DNA from: Paulownia fortunei
Taxonomy: Eukaryota > Streptophyta > Magnoliopsida > Lamiales > Paulowniaceae
Assembly (NCBI GenBank): GCA_019321725.1
Contig: CM033110.1
Span: 1,843,229-1,907,228, forward strand
Direction: 5' to 3'
Length of the DNA stretch: 64,000 nucleotides
Under the pieces are notes generated by a model that ran no database searches, was not told the DNA's origin, and saw only the letters and a list, made by a program, of their open reading frames with translations. This document shows, piece after piece, positions 23,630 through 35,290 of the stretch. The position numbers and the translations under genes were made by a program. Each line of letters begins with the position of its first letter. Within the stretch, counting starts at the first letter, position 1.

Positions 23630-26600
23630 ATTATTTTGAAAACCACAAATTCTTAACAAATTGAACCTTCCTTCTATCTAAGTTAATGAAAATTGTGAAT
23701 ATTAAGATTTTTTGTCATCAACTGAGCCAAATTGATATCTTACTCTTAGTATAGCATAAAAACCAAACTGAGAAAAATTAATCATAAAAGAAAAAAACTC
23801 AAGGTCATAAACTAAATAGAAGATTTTATAATATTACATACTAAATCAAAATATATAATAAAAATTCATCATCCAAATTCAACCAAAAATTGAAATAATG
23901 GATATAAGCAAGACTGATGGGCAGGTAAGTTCCTTGGACACCTACAATCTTAGCACCATAAACTATACAAAACTGTGACAATAAATAATTATGCAGTAGA
24001 ACATAGAAAATGAATGCCACCCAATAGCAAATAAACTGTTAAAAAAAATCACATAAAGAGCAAATATCACAAAATTACATACTAAATCAAAATATATAAT
24101 AAAAATTCATCATCCAAATTCAACCAAAAATTGAAATAATGGATATCAAGGATAAGCAAGACTGATGGGCAGGTAAGTTCCTTGAACACCTACAATCTTA
24201 GCACCATAAACTATACAAAATTATGACAATAAATAATTATGCAGTAGAACATAGAAAATGAATGCCACCCAATAGCAAATAAACTGTTAAAAAAAATCAC
24301 ATAAAGAGCAAATATCACAAAATAACCGGTGGGGGGTGGGGTGGGGGTGGTTTAAGTGTTCTTTCCCTGTCACAAGTTATACTTCTGTAGCAATCTAATA
24401 ATTTGAATAAATTGACTACATGAGGGTGTCTAATCTCAATTCAATTTCAATTGTAAATGAACAATAGTTCAGAAAACATACTGAAAATCAAGGAGTCAGA
24501 TGATAGAAGTGCTTGTGATAGAGTCAAAATCCAGTAGGGAGAAAGATGATGATGAGAGAAGGGATAGACAAAAGAAAATTGGAAAAATAATCTCAATATT
24601 TTTCGAAAAAAGAGAGCACAGATTCAAAAACTTTTCCCATTAAGGAAAAAATAAAAAGAGACTACTGAAATATTTATAAAATTTGTACGATAGTAAAAGA
24701 ACCAAACAACCAAGAATAGAGTAACCATAGATTTGTTAAGGCTATTACACCTTACCAATAGTATATTGTCATCCTATTGGTGTCCGTCACATATGGTATT
24801 TTTTTCAAGGAGCCAAACACAAATATAATCCAAGTGTGATACATCAATGCAACAAACAAAGGGAGGGGAGCAAGAGGTAGATGTTGGAAAAGCAATTCAA
24901 ATTCTTTGTGCAGTTACAGAAACTAAAGAACTAAAAGATACAAGACAGTAATGTAGCATTACACAAATAATTATAAAAGGAAAAGCACTCAATGTGAGAA
25001 TGAAGAGGACTCCCACCAACAAAAACCAAGATAACAAGAAAAGAGGTAGAAGCAACAAAAACCAGAGTAAACTCAGAGCTTGGAACTAACCATGCAGCAA
25101 AACATGCCATACAGGACTTCAATGACTCCTGATATGAAAAAGCGCATCAATTGAATCAGACAAGATACTGATACAAATCAAGTTACTGAAATTCAAAAGT
25201 TCCATCAGAAAAATAAGAACACTCAAGCCGACACATACACCACTGAAAATAGTGCACTGCCACTGTCTCCTAGTATAAAGATTGTCATCACAAACTTGAA
25301 TGCAATAAGATACGAACTGGGAAAATAATAGCAAAAGCAGGATCTGATGGAATCGTCACCAAGAACAACTAATAACATGTCACTTGTCTTTTTCTATATA
25401 TTACAGCTTCACATAAACCTGTCATGAAATAGATCAGAAATATTACAATTTTACTTGCACCAACACAGAGCACAAGTTCCAAAACCCGATGAATGCAAAA
25501 TATGCTTTCTTAAACCAAACTACTGAAATCAGCCATAAAATAGGGAGATCACCGCAGAAGTTTAACAACTAAGTTGAACTAAGTTATTACTGCTATTTGT
25601 TTGTCAAAAAGAAAAATTTCAGACATGAGGCCACGAAAACTATGAATTCTTAACAAATTGAACCTTCATTCCTTTTGTCTCAATCAATGAAAACTGTGAA
25701 TATTAAGATTTCTCGTCATTAACTGAGGCAAATTGATATCTCACATCTTACGTATAACAAAAAAACAAAATTTGATAGTGAAATAAAAGGACACAATTCT
25801 ATCAACCAACAACACTTCAACATAAAAAAGCTACATAAACTTTACAAGATCAGGACAAGAAAAAACTATGCAGCAGAACAGAGAGAATGAATGCCATCCA
25901 AAAGTTAAACTTCCTTGACTTGAACAGAAGAATAAACTGTTAACACAAATCACATAAAGAGCAAACAAATATCATTTAATCAAAAGGGGTGGCAGGGTGT
26001 TCTTTTTCTTCTCATAAGTTATACTCTCTTACAGCATCTGATAATTTGAAAAAGTTGACTATATCTAATCTCAATTCCAATTGCATTGAACAGGAGGAGT
26101 TCTTCAGACATCTTGCTAAGTAACATAGTGAACAGAATTATCTTGGGACAAGAATTCAGAAGATAGAATTAAGTGCTAGTGTATAATTCAAAGTCCAGTA
26201 GGAAAGGTATTTATAAATAGAAAATCCCAACTTATGCAATCTGAACCAAGAAAAAGCTATGAAGTGGTTGAACGTTCTCCATTAATATTGTTCACACAGT
26301 TTTTCTATGAAAATAAAGAAAAATACCAAGAACCTAGGAGAAACATGATAATGTGTGAAGAAAATAGACGAAAGAAAATTATAAAAACATATATCTTCTA
26401 GAAAAAGAGACCACAGAAACACTTAAGAAGTTTGCACAACAATAAATGAACCAAACAACCACGAATAGTATAACCATAGGTTTGTTGAGGAAATTACACC
26501 TTAGCAATTGCACATTATCATCCTATTGGTCTCCATCGCTTATGGTATCTTCTTTCCTTGAGAAGTTCCACCTACACATAGAACAGACCAAATAGAAGAT

Positions 26601-26760
26601 GAAACGAAGACGTTAATGAATACAACAATTTGTAATTAATGAAACCTCAAAAACTATTTTAAGGAGCCGAACACAACAATAATCAAAGTGTAATAGATCA
26701 ACGCACAAAACAAGGGAGGGGAGCGAGAGTTAGACGTTTGAAAAACAATTCAAATGAAAA
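23630..26760 (-). repeat. Tandem duplication inside copy C (period about 1.8-2.0 kb)
   Basis: Matching blocks occur in the same order. 'attcttaacaaattgaacctt' words occur at 23650 and 25650. 'ctaatctcaatt' with upstream 'gtgttcttt' occurs at 24350-24445 and 26000-26075. 'ccaaacaacca' plus 'attacacctta' occurs at 24702-24755 and 26450-26505. 'gggaggggagc' occurs at 24860 and 26712. The offset falls from about 1995 to 1770-1850 bp because of indels, including the 241-bp duplication listed separately. Confidence 0.65.
23833..24322. repeat. Near-identical 241/249-bp tandem duplication
   Basis: The segment from 'attacatactaaatcaaaat' at 23833 is repeated from 24074 almost without change. The second unit has about 8 extra bases near 'ggatatcaaggataag' and a few substitutions, such as 'ccttggacacc' against 'ccttgaacacc'. 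Such low divergence against the strongly diverged background means it arose recently. Confidence 0.85.
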
Positions 26761-27587
26761 CTTAAAACCCATTCTCTATCCATAATTCATCATCATCTGG
26801 AAAAAAAATGACAACACTGAATAGAATAAGCCAAAAAGACTAAATCACAGGCAAAGGAAAAAGAAAGAAAAGAAAACATGATTCTCAACAAACCGCAAGA
26901 ATAAAAACCAGTGATTTGGCAGAAGAGTCAAGATCATCATTATAATTGAAGTGGCGCATTGAGATTGGAACCACAACGAAAGTAAAATTCAACATCCAAA
27001 ATTCACTATATCATTATATCATTAAATCGAGATCAAACGCCAAGAAAACTAACCAAACAGTGGAAAAAATATTGACTAAAACCAAACAACAGAAATTTAA
27101 ACAGCTAGAACCGAGGGTCAAAAGAGAAGAAAACCTTAAACTCCAATGCCCAGAAAGAAAAAAAGGTATCTGTTAACACACAGAAAATCACAGGAAAACC
27201 ACTGAACAAGAAACAAAAATGATGTTTCTCTTGCCCAAAGTGAGTTATCATCTCTTGCCCGTCAAAATCAGAACCAATACCAACGAAAGAAAACATGAAT
27301 GCCAAAACGGCGAGAACAAAAATCCAATTCAATTTCAATTCAGCATCTCCATTAGAACTTCAACCGACTCAAAATTACCAAAAAAATTCAAGAATCACAA
27401 TCAAAAAGGAAGAATTCACAGAAATCAATTCAAATATCAGCCCAAGACTTAATTTAGATTGCACCATAGAACCATAATCCCAGAATCTAATTAGATGATA
27501 AAACATCGAACCACAAAGAAACACAGAACACAAAGTACAAGAAGCAAATACGAATGAAGAGACTGGGATTGGGTGGGTCTATTTATA
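25100..27587 (-). pseudogene. Gene of unknown product, inverted copy C (broken)
   Basis: On the minus strand the TATA box at 27587-27580 is followed by a leader. At about 27345-27215 a hydrophobic stretch reads 'LNWIFVLAVLAFMFSF' then 'GIGSDFDG', in the same frame as the shorter versions in A and B, but with a stop upstream and no obvious ATG. A block near 25298 matches the exon at 9162 of A, after 'gcattcaag'. Its frame reads 'CDDNLYTRRQWQCTIF'. The internal tandem duplication interrupts the gene between these parts. The product is not recognised. Confidence 0.45.
27580..27587 (-). promoter_or_regulatory. TATA box of inverted copy C
   Basis: Minus strand 'ctctataaatagac' in the conserved 'aaccgcctc ... 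cacccaatccc' block. It points left, toward copies A and B, so transcription from C would converge with that from B. Confidence 0.6.
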
Positions 27588-28286
27588 GAGTCTGCGAGGC
27601 GGTTGAGGGCTATTTGAATTTTATCTCTGTTAGCCGTTAAATGAATAGGACTCATACATTTTTCTTTTTCTTTTTTTTTTCCTACAATAAAAGGCACAAA
27701 GAACTTTTAGGTTGTTTTTAGAATTTATAAGTAGTCAGTGTTTTGTTAGTGAAAAAAATATATCAATTTATTTAGAAAAAATTAGCTCTTAGAATTTATC
27801 AAACTTAAAATCTTATAATAACACAAAATATATATCAAAGTAGTTGTGTGTTAGTTAAAATCGGTGTTAAATGAATTTCTTGACTAAGAACAATGTTATA
27901 AGTATTAATAATGTATATGTCGGGTCTTATAGATATTATTTGGTATAGATTCGTTATCAAAATATCTTATTTTTTTATATAATATGACACTTGACTTTCA
28001 TTCATACACTAAGTATATTTTACACCTATTATCGCATAGATATTATTATATGTATGGAGGTTAAGTTTCATTATAAGGTACTCCAATTTTATTTGATGCT
28101 TACTTTTATGGTTTACTTTTTTTGAAAAAGTTTATGACTTATTTAATTATTCTAGTCTAAGTGCTCAGTGGTGCTATTATTTGGACACTCATTTTTTTAA
28201 TATTTTTATTTTTCTATTTAAATTTTGTTATACTTTTTTAACTCTATATTTTAGAGAAATATTGATTGGGTATCTAGAGATGACAA

Positions 28287-29949
28287 TGATAAGTGGATTT
28301 TATACCCATTAATTGAGTACCATTTGCTTAACTTTTTGTTTAGTTTTTGAGTGTTTTGTTACTTTTTATGCATTTAATTTGAAATATTGTAGGTAATAGC
28401 ATAATGAGGAGAAAATGGAAATAAACATAAAACTTGGTTTAAATTTTCAATAACCCGTTTTTTGGTGCTATTGGGGCAGTGTTCGTATTTCAATCATAAT
28501 TTTTTTGCTCCAATATCATTTTGACTTGTTTCTTGAATAATTGAAAAGCCAAGAGATTTATATATAATGTTTATGTTTTCCATAAAATCCAGTTATTTCT
28601 ATTTCAATGAGAAAAATTGGGTTAAATAGTCTACACTTGACTGAACGTTTTAGGTATGACACATCTTGGTATTTCAGGTATAAATCTTTGCACATATTTC
28701 ATATTGAGCTAATTCAAGTTCCTATCGAAAGCCAGGACATAGAGCTATAATTCATATGAAGATACTAAAATCCAATTTAGCCTAGAAATAGGTGAAAAAT
28801 TAGATGAAAGAGGCTACAAACGCAGCAGAAACTCATTTTGGATAGCAAGAGCAGCGCCAATCACTGTCCAGGACAGAATATGCAGCGCCTAGGCGCTGCC
28901 CTCACTGGACTGCAGCTTGCTGCAGCACCTAGGTGCTGTCGGGCGGACAAGTAAGGGCAAAATCGTTATTTTGCCCTATTTAGGGCATCTCCCATGTGAT
29001 TTTCAAGTATTCAAAAGGTTCCAAGGGGGAGGATATCAGATTTTTGGAGATTGGTAGAGAGGGAGAGAAGGAGAGAATAGAAAAGAAGAAAAGAAAGAAG
29101 AAGAGAAGAAGAAGAAGAAGGAAGGAGATGAGGGATTTCTTCCATGGTTTGTGAAGAAGACATCTACAAGGAAAGAAATTCATCATCTTTTATTTTATTT
29201 TCCTCTTTCTTTCTTTAATTATGCTCATGGACATTGTTGAGTTATCATTTATTTTTACTATTATGAACTAATTTATTTTTCTAGGGTTGTGATGTAATCT
29301 AATTATGATGTTTTGAATATTTGTATCAATTCAATTTCAATTTATGTTCAAATTGAGTTTTCTACATTGTTCTTAATATTTTCAATTATTTGGCCACTAA
29401 TTGAATGATTTGCTAATCATATTGACCCGAGAGGTCATATATGTGTCTAGTTCTATGTGTAGAAAATCATAAATTATATGTGAGATAGGAATATACTTAC
29501 ATAGTTTGTGTAGTCATGTTTGAGACTCCATAGAACCTAATGAATTGTTGATTGTTGTAATTCATATAGGAATATAGTGGGTTAGCAATTGATGATATTT
29601 TCATTAAACATTGGGAGAGGCTAGTGGATAATTTAGGGATTCTCGACTATCACTTGAGAAATAAATTGAGATTGATGAGATGAATTATTCAATTCGGATT
29701 AATGACGATGAAATCATAACCCTAGACTTTTAAGTTAGTGAATTTTATCTTTAAATGCTTTCTATCATTAATTTAGTTTAGTTGAATTTAGTTTATAAGC
29801 AAAATCACTCATTTTCGTTTATTCAAATAAAATTAGAGTTAACATAATTTCGGTACTTAATAATTCAACAATCCTCGTGGGAACGATAATATACTCATCA
29901 TTTTATTACTTGCATATGATAACGTGCACTTGCGTTCACGAATTTCTGC
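28287..29949 (+). mobile_element. Ty3/gypsy-type LTR, truncated by the assembly gap
   Basis: It starts with 'tgataagtggattttatacc' exactly where copy C homology stops. It contains a GC-rich palindromic part (28850-28960), a purine-rich leader (29050-29135), and ends with 'tcctcgtgggaacgata', 'ttacttgcatatgataac' and 'gtgcacttgcgttcacg'. This ordering is typical of long LTRs of plant Ty3/gypsy elements, just before the LTR end and primer-binding site. The LTR end, internal region and second LTR would lie in the gap. Length so far, about 1.66 kb, suits a large gypsy LTR. The strand is inferred from this order. Confidence 0.7.
28882..28939. repeat. Twin palindromes inside the LTR
   Basis: 28882-28899 is a perfect 18-bp palindrome centred on CCTAGG (gcagcgcc/taggcgctgc). 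28922-28939 is a near copy, 'gcagcacctaggtgctgt', self-complementary except for its outermost base pair. The two lie 40 bp apart and can also pair with each other, so they could form hairpins in DNA or transcript. Confidence 0.8.
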
Positions 29950-30049
29950 NNNNNNNNNNNNNNNNNNNNNNNNNNNNNNNNNNNNNNNNNNNNNNNNNNN
30001 NNNNNNNNNNNNNNNNNNNNNNNNNNNNNNNNNNNNNNNNNNNNNNNNN
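29950..30049. other. Assembly gap (100 N)
   Basis: Exactly 100 N, the usual placeholder for a gap of unknown size. On its left is an LTR end, on its right the middle of copy D. The true sequence probably holds the rest of the gypsy element and the first part of copy D. Order or copy number may be wrong here because both sides are repeats. Confidence 0.95.
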
Positions 30050-30170
30050 ATTTTGTTAATATGGAAACTGGTTGTATCCAGCATCAAGAGGATGATTGCT
30101 GGTTGCCGTAATAGCCTTTCAATAATCCACACTATTTTTTGTTAATATATTTGATGAGCTTAGCTTGTAG

Positions 30171-30760
30171 AAGACGCTGCAAGGAGTGGTTTAGAGAAGG
30201 TCTGGCTTCAGGATAAACTCCCTAAAGTAGGTAAGGATTGAGAAACGAGAATATTGTGTTGACTATGACTAGTATCTTCATTCAGCATCTTGCTTGGATG
30301 GTGTCTGATCTTTTCAATAATTCAGATATGTGTATTGTTTTAGAAGTTGTTGAAAAAGGCAGCCTCATCTTGCATCTCCCGGAAGACCAAGTGAACAATT
30401 GAAGGCGTAGGATTGCTTTTTGTCTGCATTTCTAGGTGCGCTTTTCTTGTCAACTTTTGGGGGTGTTTGCAAATTTACAATCCATAATGTCTTTTGTCTA
30501 TATATTTTGCAGCATTTTATGATTGTCTTCTCCCACAATTTGATGAAATGATGCTGAAATTTTTATAAGATTGATAAGATATTGGGAAGTGAGAACTGCA
30601 TATATCTTGACAATGTTTTTTGTTCCATATATGTTTAACATTCTCGGCTAGATTTTTATTTAATGGAGTTGTGTGATTTGCAGTTTTTTTTTTTTTTAAC
30701 TTTTGGAGTACTCCATGAAGGAAGGAATTCTACATAGTACCCAGATACAGACTTTTTAAG
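30171..30760 (+). pseudogene. 3' part of the unknown gene, copy D
   Basis: The 60-base exon at 30171-30230 is flanked by tag and gtaagg and reads 'AARSGLEKVWLQDKLPK'. The next block, from 30344, reads 'EVVEKGSLILHLPEDQVNN' and then meets a stop created by a deletion. The remaining blocks to about 30760 ('gaattctacatag') are shared with B at 19876-19932. Promoter and early exons are not present. Not functional as it stands. Confidence 0.5.
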
Positions 30761-30959
30761 GTATGCTTCGAAGTATCTTTTTTGCCCGTTACTTATTCTT
30801 CGATGATCGTTATTGCAAATTTTATATTTTTAAGTTTGGTTTCGAAATTTTCTTCGATTATTATGTATTTATTTGCCTAAAATTATTTGAAGTTTGATTT
30901 AATTATTGTGAATTTTCATTGATTATTTTAAACGTGTTTGACTAGGTGTTATGTTTTGA

Positions 30960-32480
30960 CTCTTTCTTAAATTACATTATATTTGTTTTTCTAACTTGAT
31001 TTCAGATTTTCTTTTATAGTAATTTATTGTTTTGGGTGTGGTTATGACGTATGGGTTTTCTTTTGTTATTGAAGATTTATTCTGTTAAGGTTATGTTTTG
31101 AATTTTGTTGTGAATTTATTTTCATAGATTGGTTTTTGAATTTTTCAAAATTTTATTTTATAATTATTTTTCTACATTTTGTTTTGAAAGTTGTATTACT
31201 TAGGTTTGAATTTTTGAATTTTTTTAATATACTTGTTTTATCTTCTTGAGCTTGGTTTTGAATTTTCCTTTTATTATTTTGAATTTATTTTCCTGAGTTT
31301 GGTTTTAATTTTTTTCAATTATTTTTCTAATTTTTTTTTAGAATTTTCTTTTACTATTCTAAATTTATTTTTTTGATTTTGGTTTTGAATTTTGTATTAT
31401 AAGGGTTTGAAATTTTGAAATTGTTTTTTAATCTACTTGATTTATCTTCTTGAGTTTGGTTTTGAATTTTCCTTTGATTATTTTGAATTTATTTTCATGA
31501 GTTTGGTTTTAATTTTTTTTAATTATTTTTCTAATTTTTTTTTTTGAGAATTTTCTTTTACTATTCTAAATTTATTTTTCTGATTTTTGTTTTGATTTTT
31601 TCTTTAATTATTTTAATTTTTAAGTTTGATTATGAATTTTCATACTTCGCCATTTATATTTGTATTATGAAAGTTTAAAATGCAACACGAAAAATTCAAA
31701 AACAATATGTCAAATTTTATTAAGTTAAAAATAACTAGTTTTATATAAGAATGTATATATAATATAGTGTAAATCTTCAATTGATAAAAATAATGAACCT
31801 TGAAGCTTCAAGAGTTAGAATCTTGTAAATTTATTTGACAAGGTTTCGTTTTAACTCTTTATTTGATTAGTATAAATTTATGTTGGCCTCAATTTTTATT
31901 TTTTATTTTGTTAAATTTTTCTTTTGTTATTGAAGATTTATTCTTTAAGTTCTATTTTTAGTTTTATTATGAATTTATTTTCCTAGACTGGTTTTCAAAA
32001 TTTGCATTTATAGTTATTTTCTCTTCAATTGATAAATAATGAACCTTGAAGCTTCAAGAGTTAGAATCTTGTAAATTTATTTGACAAGGTTTCGTTTTAA
32101 CTCTTTATTTGATTAGTATAAATTTATGTTGGCCTCAATTTTTATTTTTTATTTTGTTAAATTTTTCTTTTGTTATTGAAGATTTATTCTTTAAGTTCTA
32201 TTTTTAGTTTTATTATGAATTTATTTTCCTAGACTGGTTTTCAAAATTTGCATTTATAGTTATTTTCCCTAAATTGATTTTAATTTTTTGGTTATTAGAT
32301 TTTATTTTTAGTTTTTACTGTGATAAATTTATCTTCTTTGTTTTGGTTTTTATACTTCCTTTGATTATTTTAATTCATTTTTCTAAGTCTGGTTTTGATG
32401 GTTTTTTTTATTATTCTCAAGTTAATTTTCTAATATGATTTTCTTTTTTGGAAATTTTCTATGAATATTCTAGATTTTTT
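30960..32480 (+). repeat. T-rich minisatellite, copy D, expanded by two tandem duplications
   Basis: Same repeat type as A and B. Two internal duplications lengthen it. One is about 200 bp (31191-31390 and 31391-31590, less exact). The other is a near-identical 248-bp pair (31775-32022 and 32023-32268, from 'cttcaattgataaa' to 'catttatagttattttc'). Confidence 0.7.
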
Positions 32481-33060
32481 TTTAAGTTTGGTTTTAAATT
32501 TTTATACCCACTTCTAGAAAGCATTGTATGGAGGGAGCTATTTTTTTTTTCCAAACATGAATTTTGGAGCAGATATGGGGAATTTATTTCCAAAAACATT
32601 GTATGGAGGTCTGTGCCGAAAAAAGGTTTTGGTCTTGGCTTGCTCAAGGTCTTGTAACCATTATCTGATTTTCACCCATTAACCATCATATCCTTAAAGG
32701 GTAGCAATAAGGACCTCATGTTTAGGGGTGTTCACAATTCAATTAATCGGTCGAACCGAATTAAAACTAAAATTTCAATTCGCATCGAAATCAAACCAAA
32801 AATTTTAGTTCAGTTTTAGATTTTTCATTTTCATAATATTTGATTTTTGGTTCGGTTTTGATTTTTAATTTCAATTAAGCAAATCGAATCGAATCTAAAA
32901 TTGAATTACTAGTTTAATATATTTATATATATAATTTTTATATTATATTTTTGTACTTGTTATTTATTTTTTTATTTTTCTCACCCAAATTAAAAATAAT
33001 AAATAAAAATCATATTTTAAATTCTATTATATAATTTTTATACAAATTTTTTTATAAAAA

Positions 33061-35074
33061 ATGAATATCCAACATAAATTTGATGAGCGAGCCAAACCTG
33101 GTATTTTTGTTGGTTATCCGTTCGCATATATGATTTTAAAACTCATCAAATCTATGTTTCTCGTGATGTCACGTTTCATAAGTCAAATTTTTCATCTATC
33201 TCCAACGTTAAAACCTCCTATTACCATTACTCCGATCGATGACTGTGGAATGTTTGACTACTCTGCTACACCACCGATTGTTTCCACTTATATTTCTGTC
33301 CCTCATAATCTAGTTGATTATTGCAATAATTCTCCTATGACTATTCCACATATTCTCAGCTTGGCAGATCAATCGATTCTCTCCATCTATTTATGAGGAT
33401 ACTCTCTCCACTAATTGTCCTTCTATTAGTACCTGCTCCTGTTATTAAAATCAAACTCAACGAATTTGTCCCCTATCTGCTCATCTCAAGGATTATATTT
33501 GTAATCATTTCATTCTCAACTGATTTGCCGCTAGCAGATTATTTTTCTTCATCCCATCTAAATCATTCTCATTGTGTTTTTTAACTAATATTATTGAAAA
33601 ATCAAGAACCACGATCTTATTCTCAAGCCATGAAATCAGTCGAATGGCGTGATGCCATGGCCAAAGAAATTCAGGCGCTTGAATCAAACAACACTTGGTC
33701 TTTATGCTCCCTTCCCAAAGGAAAATTATCCCAATGGTTGTAAATTGGTCTACACAATTAAGTATCGATCCGATGGTTCTATTGAGAGATATAAAGCTTG
33801 TTTAGTTGCCAAATGTTATACACAAGTTGAAGGCATTGATTATCATGATACCTTCGCATCTGTTGGCCAAACTAGTTACTGTCCGCCTTCTTCTCTCCAT
33901 TGTTGCCATTAAAAATTGGTCATTACACCAACTTGATGTCAATAATGCTTTTCTCGAAAGAAATCTCAATGAAGAAGTTTATATGACCCCCCCCCCCCGA
34001 ATTCTCTCATAAGGGTGCAAATTAAATAAATCTATCTTTGGTCTTAAACAGACTTCTCGTAAATGGTTCTCCAAATTCTCAGCCACTCTTCTTCGACGAG
34101 AGTTTTGTCAATCTATTTCAGGCTAAAGTCTTTTTACTTATATTCGTGATCTCGTCTATGTCAATGATATCATTATCACTGGCAATAATAATGAAGCCAT
34201 CTCTGACATCAAACAATTCCTTGCTCAATCTTTTTCAGTAAAAGATATTGGCAATCTTAGGCAATTTTTAGGCATTGAAGTATCTCGCTCTAAACAATAA
34301 TTTTTTTTATGTCAATAAAAATATACTCTTTATAATATTATCTTATTCTGGTATGGTTGGTTCTCGACCCTTAGACTTTCCATAGAGCAACATCTTCGTT
34401 TACGTCCAAAAGATGGTACTCATCTTCCTGATCTGACAATCTATCGTCGACTCGTGGATCGTCTTTTATATGTCACTGTAATACAATTTGATATTCAATA
34501 ATTTATAAACACTCTCAGTCAATTCATGCAAGATCCATATTCCTCCAATCTTGATGTTGCTAACCAGGTTCTTCGTTATCTTAAAGGTAGTGTTGGTAAA
34601 GGTTTATTCCTTTCTGCATTTAGTTTTCTTACTTAGTCGGACATGTTGACTTTGATTAGGTTGGTTGTCCTACTATTTGTCGTCCCACCACTGGTTATTT
34701 TACCATGTTAAGTTCTTGTCCTATTTCTTGGAAATCTTATTGTAGTTACTTCTAAGTTGCAATGGTTAAAATATTTTCTTTCGAATCTTGGTTTTAATCA
34801 TCCACAACTAATTCCAGTTCATTGTGATAGTCAAGCTAAAAACCCTGTCGTCCACGAAGGCACCAAACATATTGAAATTGATTGTTATTTTGTTCGAGAA
34901 AAGATTCAAGTAGGTCTTCTTGCCCCTTCCTACTTACAATCTAGCGACGAATTGGCGAACCCCTTTACAAAACCACTTGGAGGTGATGTTTACTGCCGAC
35001 TACTTTGCAAGTTGGGTGTTCTTGGCCATTTCAATCTCAACTCTAACTTGAAGGGAAGTATTGGACGAAAATAA
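33061..35074 (+). pseudogene. Dead Ty1/copia polyprotein fragment, copy D
   Basis: Pieces in order: integrase end ('KFDERAKPGIFVGY', 33076), reverse transcriptase start (33628-33860, '[11 protein letters not shown]'), the YVDD box altered to 'YVND' (34158-34169), 'VKDIGNLRQFLGIEVSRS', then RNase H and the C-terminus from about 34757 ('KHIEIDCYFVREKIQVGL', 'LANPFTKPLGGDV'). Frameshifts, stops and a run of 12 C (33987-33998) interrupt it. The first YVDD aspartate is Asn here as in copy A, so both probably descend from one already inactive insertion. No gag or protease is seen. Confidence 0.85.
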
Positions 35075-35290
35075 AGAGTCAATAGCAACTCAATCTTTTT
35101 AGTTGTTAGTTTTTGATAATTTGTAATCCAATATTTTAGATTTTAGTTATTGTAATAGACTCTATTAGTTTCTTATCCTTTTGTATATTTGAATCTTATA
35201 AATCTACCTATATGTACATCGTAATTAAATGAAATGAAAACAACATATTCAAAACATTTTCTTCTCTTCTTTGTGCTCACCATTTTAACA
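35048..35290 (+). mobile_element. Polypurine tract and 3' LTR remnant of the copia element
   Basis: Right after the polyprotein end, 'ttgaagggaag' (35048-35058) fits a copia polypurine tract. The following segment, 'tattggacg' to 'accattttaaca' at 35290, would be the 3' LTR of about 232 bp. It has T-rich central DNA and 'gtatatttgaatcttataaa', as in short copia LTRs. No 5' LTR exists upstream to compare, so the borders are inferred. Confidence 0.5.

Larger units (their letters stand above)
22985..28280 (-). repeat. Large duplicated unit, inverted copy C
   Basis: Read on the minus strand this repeats the flank (28280 to 27650), TATA block (27580-27587), exon-like blocks and T-rich array (23620 to 22990) of copies A and B. 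It is more diverged, has one rather than two units of the 129-bp repeat, and contains its own internal duplication of about 1.1-1.3 kb (23630-24910 against 25625-26760). I found no counterpart of the 60-base 'AARSALE' exon. Homology runs out where the LTR starts at 28287. Confidence 0.75.
30050..35290 (+). repeat. Large duplicated unit, copy D (5' part lost in the gap)
   Basis: It begins inside the unit ('ggttgtatccagc', matching 9667 of A) and runs through the 60-base exon, the T-rich array, the 'ggttcggttt' repeat (32730-32910) and the copia fragment with its 3' LTR. The order matches copy A through its copia part, so A and D are copies of the same larger unit. D preserves more of the copia 3' end than A. 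Confidence 0.8.

Noticed and set aside
25119..25334. A 71-codon minus-strand frame as a membrane protein gene
   Set aside because: It spans an intron-exon border ('gcattcaag') seen in copies A and B; only its middle part is shared, so I treat it as one exon of the broken copy C gene.
29857..30145. Frames running through the N block
   Set aside because: They are artefacts of translating N and carry no information.
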